A stretch of 6,875 nt of DNA. Origin: JADFRG01 sp964590515. Lineage in GTDB: Bacteria; Chloroflexota; Anaerolineae; Anaerolineales; E44-bin32. Position numbers and translations under genes: made by a program. Below are positions 1 to 6,521 of the stretch, in pieces. Below the pieces are notes generated by a model. It saw only the letters and a program-made list of their open reading frames with translations. It did no database searches and was not told the origin of the DNA. The stretch lies in contig CAZPZD010000071.1 in assembly GCA_964590515.1 (NCBI GenBank), forward strand, positions 1-6,875, given 5' to 3'. Positions within the stretch are counted from its first letter, which is position 1. Every line of letters starts with the position of its first letter.

Positions 1-429
1 CCCGTCGGCCTGGCTGAGGTGGCCGATCAGGTAGAAGCCGAACTCGGCGTGCGGGTATAGATCGGGCGCGTACAGGGTCAGTGAGGCGTGGGGTCCCTTG
101 TGTTCGGGGTGGCACTGGCGGCAGGTCGCCGGCGAGGCGATGTCGGTGTGCAGGCTGGCGGGCGTCGCCAGCTCTTCCTCGATATCAGTGTGGCAATCCA
201 GGCAGCGATCGCCCATCCGGGTGGCGGACCAAAATGGAGTGTGGCAGTCGTTACAGGCCAGGTCGGCATGGCTCCAGGCGCCGCCGATCGGCGTGGGTCC
301 TTGGTCTGCGTTGAGCGGGCCGGCGCTGAAGATATCTCCGCCGGTGAAGATGGCCGCCACCGCGACCAGGAGAGGCACGACCGCCGCCCCGAGTACCCCA
401 GATCCCGTGAACAGTCCCAGCCGTTTCAT
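1..429 (-). CDS. Multiheme cytochrome c, N-terminal 143 residues (cut by left edge)
   Basis: This open frame runs off the left edge without a stop. Its 143 visible residues hold three c-type heme attachment motifs: CNDCH (59-63), CLDCH (76-80) and CRQCH (103-107). The last is followed by PEHKG, which gives further histidines that could be axial ligands. A short basic start (MKR) and a hydrophobic stretch at about 8-29 look like a signal peptide or membrane anchor, so the heme domain should lie outside the cytoplasmic membrane. CXXCH motifs at this density are known from cytochrome c3/c7-like multiheme electron carriers; more hemes may follow in the missing part. It is the last visible gene of the minus-strand redox operon, 15 bases after the cytochrome b stop. 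The ATG at 427-429 is the only possible start after the in-frame stop at 445-447. I see no good Shine-Dalgarno, so translation may be coupled to cytochrome b. The exact family is uncertain; heme binding is very likely. Confidence 0.88.
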   Translation of the reverse strand, partial: MKRLGLFTGSGVLGAAVVPLLVAVAAIFTGGDIFSAGPLNADQGPTPIGGAWSHADLACNDCHTPFWSATRMGDRCLDCHTDIEEELATPASLHTDIASPATCRQCHPEHKGPHASLTLYAPDLYPHAEFGFYLIGHLSQADG

Positions 430-444
430 TCTTGTGGCAGTCGG

Positions 445-1284
445 CTACTTCAGGAGAGTGGCGAAGTACACCGCCGCTATGATGTGCAGGATCGTCGCTG
501 AGAACATCATGAGCCCCAAGGGCACGTGCAGGGTGTGCCAGGTGGCCATAAGCCGGCGGGCGGCGGCTAGTGTGACCACCTGGCGCTGCAGCTCATTGCG
601 TCGCCGGATGAGAGCTTCGACCCGGGCGCGAGCAGCGCGAGCCTCCGGGTCCAGACCACGCCGGCCAACCCAAGCGCGCCAGGCGTCGCGCCCACCATAG
701 AAAGAGCGTCCCAGGACCATCAGCATGCCGCGGACCGTTCCGGGCTCGCGCAATTCCCGCGTTGCGCCCCGCTCGCCTTGGATCTTGGCTAACTCCGCTC
801 CAGCCGAGATCAGCATCTGCTGGATTTCGGCCCGCTCCAGGACGAGCCCGTCGACGGTGCGCGGCACTGAGGTGTAGATGTAACGGCCGAAGAAACCGCT
901 GACCACGACAATTGCGGTCATCAGCAAGGTAATCCCGGCCAGGCCGTGGAACTTCCAGGCTGAGTGAAGGAAGACCAGATAGGGGCCGACCAGTCCCGTG
1001 AAGATGTGGAACTTGAGCCAAGAACTCATGCGCCCCCAGGGCCGGCCTCGGGTGCGCTTGCGCCATGAGTACAGCGTCTCCGTCGCCACCATCAGCCCGA
1101 AACCTAGGATCCCGAGCGAGTGGCCGAACAGCCCGCTGGCGGCCGGGATGCCAAGCAGCACCGTGATCGCCAGATAAAGCAGGGTGATGGCGAGGATTGC
1201 CAAACTGGCCAAGACGAGTTCGTCATTGAGCCCAGCCGAACCTCGCCGCCTCTCGATCCTGCCCAACTCCATCGCCCGGGTCAT
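445..1284 (-). CDS. Membrane diheme cytochrome b-like protein with a cytoplasmic insert
   Basis: A 279-residue integral membrane protein. Hydrophobic segments lie at about 22-46, 54-72, 89-110, 114-138 and 249-276. Basic residues before segment 1 and between segments 2 and 3 (RRKRTRGR) place the N-terminus and the charged 139-247 stretch inside the cell and the C-terminus outside. H93 and H107 sit in segment 3, H253 and H267 in segment 5. Both pairs have 13 residues between them, the spacing of heme ligands in cytochrome b proteins. With segments 3 and 5 running in the same direction, H93/H253 could bind an inner heme and H107/H267 an outer heme, giving a wire across the membrane. The inner loop is rich in Arg, Glu and Ala and is partly coiled-coil-like; it could dock the flavoprotein or ferredoxin. 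The start ATG overlaps the upstream TGA in ATGA; Met5 is an alternative start. Role inferred: electron transfer between the cytoplasmic flavoprotein and the cytochrome c encoded next. I cannot name the family. Confidence 0.85.
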   Translation of the reverse strand: MTRAMELGRIERRRGSAGLNDELVLASLAILAITLLYLAITVLLGIPAASGLFGHSLGILGFGLMVATETLYSWRKRTRGRPWGRMSSWLKFHIFTGLVGPYLVFLHSAWKFHGLAGITLLMTAIVVVSGFFGRYIYTSVPRTVDGLVLERAEIQQMLISAGAELAKIQGERGATRELREPGTVRGMLMVLGRSFYGGRDAWRAWVGRRGLDPEARAARARVEALIRRRNELQRQVVTLAAARRLMATWHTLHVPLGLMMFSATILHIIAAVYFATLLK

Positions 1285-2624
1285 GCGACCGCCTGCATCC
1301 GGTGGCGGACCTGTTGTCGACCGTAGTCGATCAGAATTTGCACGCCGCGCTCGGGGGACTTCAGCAGCTGTTGACGGAGCCGGCCGAGCGGGACGCGGCT
1401 CAGGACCATCTCGGTGAGCGGCCGCGACAGCGTCTGGTCGCCAAGGATCACGGCGCCCACCAAGCTGTCTTCCCCGACCACGAGGCGGATCCGGCTCCCC
1501 GGGTTGTCGCTGTGAACGGCGAACGAGTCGAGGCTGTCGCGCCAGGTCTCGCTGTCGCCATGCACGATCGACACCAGATCGGCGTCGTCGCTAGCCTGCC
1601 CGACATGGCCGACGATGGTCACGATGAGTCCTCCGATCCGGGTGACGTTGAAGGGAATTCCGCGCAGAAAGGGGGTGGCGCCTCCGGCCATGTTGACGCC
1701 GGCAGCCCGACCCTGGTCCGCGGCCATCCACCACAGAGAATCGAGCGTGTGCTTGCCGCTGGCCGGGTCGAAAACTTGGGCCGCATCGCCGGCGGCGAAG
1801 ACGTCGGCGGCGCTGGTGCGCAGGTATTCATCGGTCAGAATCCCACGATCGACGAGCAGGCCGGCGGCGCGGGCCAGCTCTACTCGGGGACGAATCCCGA
1901 TGGCGAAACCCACGATCTGGCACGCGATCGACTCGCCCTGCTCGGTAAGGACTCCTTTGACCCGGCCGCGCCGGCCGAGAACTCGGGCCACACTCGTGTG
2001 GTAGTGCAGGCGGATCCCGTGGCGGACCATCCCCTGCTCGACCAGACCCGACTCCTCCGGATCGAGCACCTGACTCCAGAAGCGCTCCTTGCGCATGAGA
2101 TAGTGCGTCTCCACGCCGCGGGCCGTTAGCCCTTCGGCGATCTCGACGGCGGTGATGCCTCCGCCAACGACGACGGCGCGCCGGGCGCGTTTCGCCAGGG
2201 AAAGGATGCTCGTCGCATCGTCCAGTCGATCGAGGGTGACGACGCCCTGAAGCTGCGTTCCGGGGATGTCGGGGAGAACCGCTGGGGCACCGGTGGCCAG
2301 GAGCAGGGCGTCATAGGCCAACATCCGCCCGTCGGAAAGCGTGAGAATGTGGCTGCCGGTGTTCAGGCCCACAACCTGACCGTGCAGGAAACCCGCTTTC
2401 AGGCCCCGCAGTTCGGTGGCCGACCAGGGGAACAGCTGGGCCTGCGGAATGTCGTTGGCCAGGTAATAGGCCAGTCCGGGTCGGGAGTACGGCAGGTGGC
2501 GTTCATCGGCAACGAGGGTCAGCTGAGCGCGCGGATCGGCCGCGCGGATCGTCTTGGCGGCGGAGAGCCCGGCGATACCGCCCCCGACGATCACATGCCG
2601 TTGCGGCCGAGATGACGAAGGCAG
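1281..2624 (-). CDS. NAD(P)/FAD-dependent oxidoreductase (pyridine nucleotide-disulfide oxidoreductase fold), probable CTG start
   Basis: About 447 residues if it starts at the CTG at 2622-2624. Numbered from there, the FAD-binding Rossmann loop GGGIAG is at 14-19, an ATGA strand end at about 110-113, a second NAD(P)-binding loop GGGITAVE at 154-161, and the second FAD motif (VFAAGDA) at about 275-281. This is the layout of the ferredoxin-reductase, NADH-oxidase and NirB N-terminal family. No CXXC disulfide is present; the only cysteine is in ESIACQ, so transfer should go through flavin alone. A C-terminal domain of about 130 residues follows. Role inferred: moves electrons between NAD(P)H and the neighbouring ferredoxin and membrane cytochrome b; direction unknown. 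The frame is open up to a GTG at 2696, but that start would overlap the ferredoxin by 59 bases. The CTG has GGAGAG seven bases upstream. A GTG at 2594 would leave too short a first beta strand. The 3' end overlaps cytochrome b by four bases. Confidence 0.93.
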   Translation of the reverse strand: MPSSSRPQRHVIVGGGIAGLSAAKTIRAADPRAQLTLVADERHLPYSRPGLAYYLANDIPQAQLFPWSATELRGLKAGFLHGQVVGLNTGSHILTLSDGRMLAYDALLLATGAPAVLPDIPGTQLQGVVTLDRLDDATSILSLAKRARRAVVVGGGITAVEIAEGLTARGVETHYLMRKERFWSQVLDPEESGLVEQGMVRHGIRLHYHTSVARVLGRRGRVKGVLTEQGESIACQIVGFAIGIRPRVELARAAGLLVDRGILTDEYLRTSAADVFAAGDAAQVFDPASGKHTLDSLWWMAADQGRAAGVNMAGGATPFLRGIPFNVTRIGGLIVTIVGHVGQASDDADLVSIVHGDSETWRDSLDSFAVHSDNPGSRIRLVVGEDSLVGAVILGDQTLSRPLTEMVLSRVPLGRLRQQLLKSPERGVQILIDYGRQQVRHRMQAVA

Positions 2625-2631
2625 GGCGGAT

Positions 2632-2637
2632 CTCTCC
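2632..2637 (-). promoter_or_regulatory. Shine-Dalgarno that points to the CTG start of the oxidoreductase
   Basis: On the minus strand GGAGAG follows the ferredoxin TGA (2638-2640) with no gap and lies seven bases before CTG at 2624-2622. No ATG, GTG or TTG in the oxidoreductase frame sits at a suitable distance. This supports initiation at CTG, possibly helped by ribosomes that finish the ferredoxin on the same message. Confidence 0.6.
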
Positions 2638-2889
2638 TCAGTCGAAAATCGGGCTGGGTTCCAGCGAAAGGGCTCCGCGAGGGCAACGAACCACACACTG
2701 CCCGCAAGTCAGACAGTGGCTGTGGGTGATCGGCAAGCCTTCCCGAACGAGACGTCGTACGTCGACGTCCATCGGGCAGCTGTACGAACAGATCCCGCAC
2801 TGTACGCAGCGGATGGGTTCGGCGTGGATGATTGCCGTGGCGAGCGCCTGACGGCGGCGAGTTTCCTGTTCGAAAAGTTGCCCCAACAT
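2638..2889 (-). CDS. 2[4Fe-4S] ferredoxin-type iron-sulfur protein
   Basis: An 83-residue soluble protein with two full cluster motifs CxxCxxCxxxCP: C28, C31, C34, C38 and C59, C62, C65, C69. All eight ligands and both prolines are present, so two [4Fe-4S] clusters are expected. About 21 residues separate the two motifs, longer than in minimal clostridial ferredoxins, and a charged helix-like N-terminus of about 20 residues precedes the first. This recalls small electron-transfer subunits of larger complexes (for example HdrC-like subunits) as much as a free ferredoxin. It is the first gene of the minus-strand operon. The ATG at 2887-2889 has GAGG seven bases upstream. The oxidoreductase follows directly, so this protein is probably its partner or subunit, feeding or taking low-potential electrons. 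Cluster binding is nearly certain from the cysteine pattern; the partner is inferred from gene order. Confidence 0.93.
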   Translation of the reverse strand: MLGQLFEQETRRRQALATAIIHAEPIRCVQCGICSYSCPMDVDVRRLVREGLPITHSHCLTCGQCVVRCPRGALSLEPSPIFD

Positions 2890-3033
2890 GGAGAGGCCTC
2901 GCTAAGGAGGCGCCCGCAGTATTCTCCGGATGATACAGCCCGACAATGTGACCAAAGTCCCGTAACCTTCGGGGTCCCTTTACGTCCCCAACGGAGTGTT
3001 GAAAAGCGTGCAGGGCAAGCCAATCGTCTTATA
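2890..3033. other. Divergent intergenic region between redox operon and ureohydrolase cluster
   Basis: 144 bases separate the ferredoxin start (minus) from the ureohydrolase start (plus). Both transcription units must start here or close by. The region holds a candidate minus-strand promoter (2918-2946), three GTCCC copies (2957, 2974, 2984) and an interrupted inverted repeat: CCGT (2960-2963) and GGGG (2971-2974) against CCCC (2986-2989) and ACGG (2991-2994). The repeat could be an operator or chance in GC-rich DNA. I see no known riboswitch, including the guanidine classes I could recall. Confidence 0.6.
2918..2946 (-). promoter_or_regulatory. Candidate sigma-70-type promoter of the redox operon
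   Basis: Read on the minus strand, TTGTCG (2946-2941) and AATACT (2923-2918) are separated by exactly 17 bases. Each box matches four of six consensus positions, including the TTG of the -35 and the second A and final T of the -10. Transcription would start near 2911, leaving a leader of about 20 bases with GAGG before the ferredoxin ATG. Supported by position and spacing only. Confidence 0.45.
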
Positions 3034-4062
3034 ATGGAAGGTGCACGTCCGCAACCGAGTCTCGCAGAGCCCGCCATAGCACCCCGCTACAAGCCAGCCG
3101 ACTCCTTCGAATCCCCTCGTTTTACCGGGGTACGGACCTTCATGCGTCTGCCCGCGCTGCAGACGACTGTGGAAGTTGACGCGGCCATAGTCGGGCTGCC
3201 GTTCGATACCGGGGTGTCGTTCCGAGTGGGCGCCCGCTTCGGCCCAGAAGCCATTCGCTCCGCCTCCGTTTTGCTGCGCCCGTACCATTCGGACTTGGAC
3301 GTCGATATCTTCGAGCATCTGTCAGTGGTGGATTACGGCGATGCTCCCGTGGCCCCAGGTTTCATCGAAGACTCCTACGATCGCATCACCCGGTACCTTG
3401 AACCGATCCACGCGGCGGGCGTCGTGCCCATTGCGCTCGGCGGGGACCATTCGATTGTGCTGGCCGAGCTGCGGGCGGCGGCCCAGGTCCACGGCCCGCT
3501 GGCGCTTGTGCTGTTCGACAGCCACCCCGATACCTGGGACCGCTATTTCGGGCATCCATATTTCCACGGGACACCGTTCCGGCGGGCGGTCGAGGAAGAC
3601 CTGCTGGACACCGCTCGATCCACCATGGTCGGTCTGCGGGGAGCGCTCTATGAGCGGGCGGACTGGGAGCAGGCCCGGGGCCTCGGCTTCGAGGTCATCC
3701 CGGCCTCGGAGTTGCACCGGAACGGCAGCGCGGGCGTGCCGGAGCGGGTCCGCCAACGCGCGGGGGATCACCCGGTGTTCCTCTCCTTTGACATTGATTT
3801 CCTCGATCCCGCCTACGCGCCGGGGACCGGCACCCCAGAGGTCGGCGGCTTCTCGACCTGGCAGGCCCAAGAACTGCTCCGCGGTCTGGCAGGGTTGAAC
3901 CTGGTCGCCGCGGACGTGGTCGAGGTGCTGCCTGCCTATGATCTCACCGGCATCACGGCCAGCGCGGGGGCGAACATGGCGTGGGAAATCCTTGCTCTGC
4001 TCGCCTGGAGACGCAAACACAAGTCGACCCCGGCGAGCTCGGTCGAGCCGAAAGTGGGCTGA
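3034..4062 (+). CDS. Ureohydrolase of the arginase/agmatinase/formiminoglutamase family (SpeB-like)
   Basis: 342 residues, close to the usual agmatinase length. The dinuclear metal-site motifs are all there: GGDHS with H139, DSHPD with D162, H164 and D166, and SFDID with D253 and D255 followed by the family signature DPAYAPGTGTPEVGG. PFDTG (56-60), HGTPFRRA (178-185) and VEVLPAYD (297-303 region) are also typical of the agmatinase branch. The enzyme should hydrolyse a guanidino group to urea plus an amine, using two metal ions in the cytoplasm. Agmatine, guanidinobutyrate, guanidinopropionate or free guanidine are all possible; sequence alone does not decide. The frame is open far upstream, but that part lies antisense to the redox genes. 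ATG 3034 keeps the PRFTG..TFMRLP block seen before the catalytic core in relatives; Met37 (3142) would cut it. No clear Shine-Dalgarno precedes the ATG. The cyclase gene follows after 39 bases, so they are probably co-transcribed. Confidence 0.92.
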   Translation: MEGARPQPSLAEPAIAPRYKPADSFESPRFTGVRTFMRLPALQTTVEVDAAIVGLPFDTGVSFRVGARFGPEAIRSASVLLRPYHSDLDVDIFEHLSVVDYGDAPVAPGFIEDSYDRITRYLEPIHAAGVVPIALGGDHSIVLAELRAAAQVHGPLALVLFDSHPDTWDRYFGHPYFHGTPFRRAVEEDLLDTARSTMVGLRGALYERADWEQARGLGFEVIPASELHRNGSAGVPERVRQRAGDHPVFLSFDIDFLDPAYAPGTGTPEVGGFSTWQAQELLRGLAGLNLVAADVVEVLPAYDLTGITASAGANMAWEILALLAWRRKHKSTPASSVEPKVG

Positions 4063-4101
4063 GCGTACAACCCGGTCGGGCCGCTGCGGCCCGCCATCCC
4101 G

Positions 4102-4758
4102 ATGGATAAACCGCTTATCCCACATACAGTCTTCGATCTCAGCCAGCCCATCGAGAACGGGATGACGGTTTTCCCCGGCGATCCGGAACCGCGCATCGGT
4201 CCGGCCGCCTCGTCCCCACCGTGGCAAGTGTCGTCGCTCTCAATCGGATCGCACACCGGAACCCACATCGACGCCGCCAGCCACTACTATCCGAATGGGA
4301 CGACGATCGACCGGTACGAAGCTTCCCGCTTCGTGCTGCCGGGCATCGTCGCTCGGCTGATCGATCTGGACGACGATGGCCCGATTACCGCCGCCCAGCT
4401 CGAAGCGCCGCTACGGTCGGCTCCCGAGGGAGGGGCGATACTCCTGCACACCGGCTGGGATCGATTCTGGAAGACCGAGCGCTATCTACGGCACCCCTAT
4501 CTGACGGCTGAGGCGGCGGAACAGATCGCTGCCGCGCGGCTGCGGCTGGTGGGCATCGATGCGCTCAATCCGGACTCGACCGTTCAGGGGACCTCTCATG
4601 CGCACGAGATTCTGCTGGGCGGGGACGTGTTGATCGTCGAGAACTTGACCCGGCTGGAACAGCTGCAGGCCGGGCGGATCTACGGCGTGTCAGTTCTGCC
4701 GATCAACCTGGCGCATTTGGATGGCTCGCCGGTTCGGGCGGTCGCCTGGGAAGCGTGA
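4102..4758 (+). CDS. Cyclase-family metal-dependent hydrolase (kynurenine formamidase-like)
   Basis: 218 residues, the normal size for the cyclase family (KynB and isatin hydrolase relatives). The signature HTGTHIDAASH at 51-61 supplies the expected metal ligands H51, H55 and D57 and the catalytic-type H61. An early block DLSQPIENGM..FPGDPEP (12-30) is typical. SHAHEILL (165-172) and VIVENL (177-182) carry the later His and Glu expected at the site. Known members hydrolyse amides or cyclic amides: N-formylkynurenine to kynurenine, isatin to isatinate. No kynurenine-pathway gene is visible nearby. Beside a ureohydrolase and an amine or amino acid permease, a role on an amide or cyclic intermediate of the same compound is the better inference. 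ATG 4102 fits the family N-terminus but has no clear Shine-Dalgarno; translation may be coupled to the upstream gene. The permease follows after 96 bases, with no terminator between. Confidence 0.88.
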   Translation: MDKPLIPHTVFDLSQPIENGMTVFPGDPEPRIGPAASSPPWQVSSLSIGSHTGTHIDAASHYYPNGTTIDRYEASRFVLPGIVARLIDLDDDGPITAAQLEAPLRSAPEGGAILLHTGWDRFWKTERYLRHPYLTAEAAEQIAAARLRLVGIDALNPDSTVQGTSHAHEILLGGDVLIVENLTRLEQLQAGRIYGVSVLPINLAHLDGSPVRAVAWEA

Positions 4759-4854
4759 CGAAACCTGATCGAGAGTGTTTCCTCCCTGTGGGTCTGGAGC
4801 GCAGGGGGCGATGCTCGGAGTTCACCCGGATCCCTATCATGCGGAGGAGGAGAC

Positions 4855-6462
4855 ATGGCTGAGATGGCTGCAAAACCGGAGGTGTTTGTTCGTAAATCAA
4901 GTGGGCTGGTGCGCACGGCCGGCTGGTGGGACGTGCTGGCTTACAACGTCAACTTCACCAGCATTGGTCTGCTGCTCGTGTTCCTGCTCTGGCTGGGCGC
5001 TGCCTTCTATCCGGGGGTGAATCTGGCGGTCAGCGCGATCCTGTGCACGCTGCTGATCCTGCCGCTGGCGCTGACGTTTGGCTACCTGGCCTCGGCGATG
5101 CCCCGCTCGGGTGGGGACTATGTGTACGTCAGCCGGGTGCTCGGCCCGGCGCTTGGCATGATGTCCAACTTCAACGTGACCATGTGGTGGTTCTTCTACG
5201 GCGGCGTGCCGTCCGCATTCCTCGCCATCTATGGACTGGCTCCGTTCTTCCGGACCATGGGGATCTTCACGGGCAACAGCGGGCTGATCGACGTTGGCAA
5301 CTGGTTCGCCAGCCCCACCGGGATGTTCATCTTTGGAGCGCTCCTGATCTCGCTGCTCGTGTACATCTTCGCCCGCGGCATGAAGACTTTCTTCCGGATC
5401 CAGAACATCCTGATCCTGTTCGCCATCGTCAGCACCGTGCTGAGTGTGGTGGTGTTCGTGGGCAAGAGTTCGGCGGATGTCATGGAGGCTTTCAATCGGT
5501 ACGTTGGGCCGCTGACCGGTCAGGCCAATGTCGCCCAGTTTGTGCTGGACTCGGCGAAGGAGGGCGGATTCGCCGTCGCGCCTTTTGATATGCGTCAGAC
5601 GCTGCTGGCGATGACCTGGGTCTACCTGAACCTGTCTTTCATGCAGTCCTCGGCCTACATCGGCAGCGAGGTGAAGGATGCCCGCCGCACTCAGCTCCGC
5701 TCGATGCTGTGGACCCTCGGGCTGGTCGGGCTCGGCGTGCTGGTGACGGTCGTGGTCGTGGTGAACGCGGTCGGGATGGACTTTCTGGGAGCGCTGGGTT
5801 GGGCGGATCCCGCCGCCATCGGGATGGGCTCCACCCCGCTGTATACCGAGGTTGCGTCCTACGTCAGCGGCAGCACCCTGGTGGCGTTTCTGATCACGTT
5901 CGGCTTCATCTTCTGGAGCTACGCGTGGCTGCCGGGCCAGATCATCAACGGATCCCGCAACATCCTGGCCTACTCGCTGGATGGGCTGTTCCCGGCCTGG
6001 TTCCACAAGCTTCATCCGAAGCTCAACACCCCGGTGGTGGCGCTGGGCACGATGGGCGTGATGAGCATCGTCGCCCTGGCGATTTACGTGTTCACCTCCT
6101 ACTTTGCGACCCTGGTTGGGATCTTCGGGTTCATCTTGAGCTTCAGCCTGGTCTCGATCGCCGCGATGCTGCTGCCCTATCGCCTGCCGGCCGTGTTCGA
6201 GGCGTCGCCGGTCAAGCAGCGGCTCGGGGGCATCCCGGTGATCACCATCATCGGCGGGCTGAGCTTGATCTCGTGTGTGTTCATGGCCTGGGTCTTCGTC
6301 GCCGATCCGAATGCTTCCGGCGCCAATGGGCCGAAGTTCATGGTGGTCTTTAACGTGATCGTCTTCCTCAGCGGCCTGGGGGTGTACTACCTGGCGAAGT
6401 GGCTGCAAAAGCGACGCGGCGTGGACGTCTCGCTCAGCTACAAGCAACTGCCTGCTGAGTAG
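4855..6462 (+). CDS. APC-superfamily amino acid/amine permease
   Basis: 535 residues, very hydrophobic, with about 12-14 predicted membrane helices from residue 26 on. APC hallmarks: MPRSGGDYVYVSR at 82-94 after helix 2, the charged loop GSEVKDARRTQLRS at 270-283 (like GEVKNPRR in relatives), and RNILAYSLDGLFP at 368-380 followed by HPKLNTP (386-393). It sits in the cytoplasmic membrane and should bring in an amino acid, polyamine or related cation by ion coupling or exchange. Specificity is not readable. Its position after the ureohydrolase and the cyclase suggests it supplies their substrate. ATG 4855 has a strong Shine-Dalgarno, GGAGGAGG at 4843-4850, the best of this cluster, so the permease may be translated more strongly than the two enzymes. 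The 96-base gap before it holds a weak stem (4782-4788 with 4802-4808) but no convincing promoter. Transcription ends at the terminator just downstream. Confidence 0.94.
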   Translation: MAEMAAKPEVFVRKSSGLVRTAGWWDVLAYNVNFTSIGLLLVFLLWLGAAFYPGVNLAVSAILCTLLILPLALTFGYLASAMPRSGGDYVYVSRVLGPALGMMSNFNVTMWWFFYGGVPSAFLAIYGLAPFFRTMGIFTGNSGLIDVGNWFASPTGMFIFGALLISLLVYIFARGMKTFFRIQNILILFAIVSTVLSVVVFVGKSSADVMEAFNRYVGPLTGQANVAQFVLDSAKEGGFAVAPFDMRQTLLAMTWVYLNLSFMQSSAYIGSEVKDARRTQLRSMLWTLGLVGLGVLVTVVVVVNAVGMDFLGALGWADPAAIGMGSTPLYTEVASYVSGSTLVAFLITFGFIFWSYAWLPGQIINGSRNILAYSLDGLFPAWFHKLHPKLNTPVVALGTMGVMSIVALAIYVFTSYFATLVGIFGFILSFSLVSIAAMLLPYRLPAVFEASPVKQRLGGIPVITIIGGLSLISCVFMAWVFVADPNASGANGPKFMVVFNVIVFLSGLGVYYLAKWLQKRRGVDVSLSYKQLPAE

Positions 6463-6489
6463 TGCGTCTCGAAATCAGGATCTAGCGTT

Positions 6490-6520
6490 AACCGGGGCGC
6501 AGTTTGGCCCCGGTTTCGTT
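6490..6520 (+). terminator. Intrinsic terminator of the ureohydrolase-cyclase-permease cluster
   Basis: AACCGGGGC (6490-6498) pairs perfectly with GCCCCGGTT (6507-6515) around an 8-base loop. The 3' arm runs into TTTCGTT. It lies 27 bases after the permease stop, the usual place for a Rho-independent terminator. Confidence 0.85.
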
Positions 6521-6521
6521 G

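Noticed and set aside
1302..2129. 275-codon plus-strand frame opposite the oxidoreductase
   Set aside because: Antisense shadow; the minus strand has clear FAD and NAD(P) motifs.
2904..2910. AAGGAGG on the plus strand, a perfect Shine-Dalgarno
   Set aside because: No start codon with a sensible frame follows within range and the position is the leader of the minus-strand ferredoxin; taken as chance.
2554..3033. Long 5' extension of the ureohydrolase frame (160 extra codons)
   Set aside because: It lies antisense to the ferredoxin and the oxidoreductase, shows no family similarity, and would make the protein far longer than any agmatinase.
2890..3033. Guanidine riboswitch upstream of the ureohydrolase
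   Set aside because: Looked for because of the guanidino chemistry; the conserved loop and core sequences that I know for these classes are not there.
3322..4227. 301-codon minus-strand frame opposite the ureohydrolase
   Set aside because: Shadow of the coding strand; no motif, no ribosome site, and the plus strand carries all the metal-site motifs.
4835..4840. TATCAT as a -10 box for the permease
   Set aside because: No -35 at the right distance, and transcription would start inside or after the Shine-Dalgarno at 4843-4850.
4897..6447. 516-codon open frame on the minus strand inside the permease
   Set aside because: It is rich in His, Arg, Asp, Gln and Pro as expected for the antisense of a hydrophobic GC-rich gene, has no recognisable domain, and the plus-strand permease is unmistakable.
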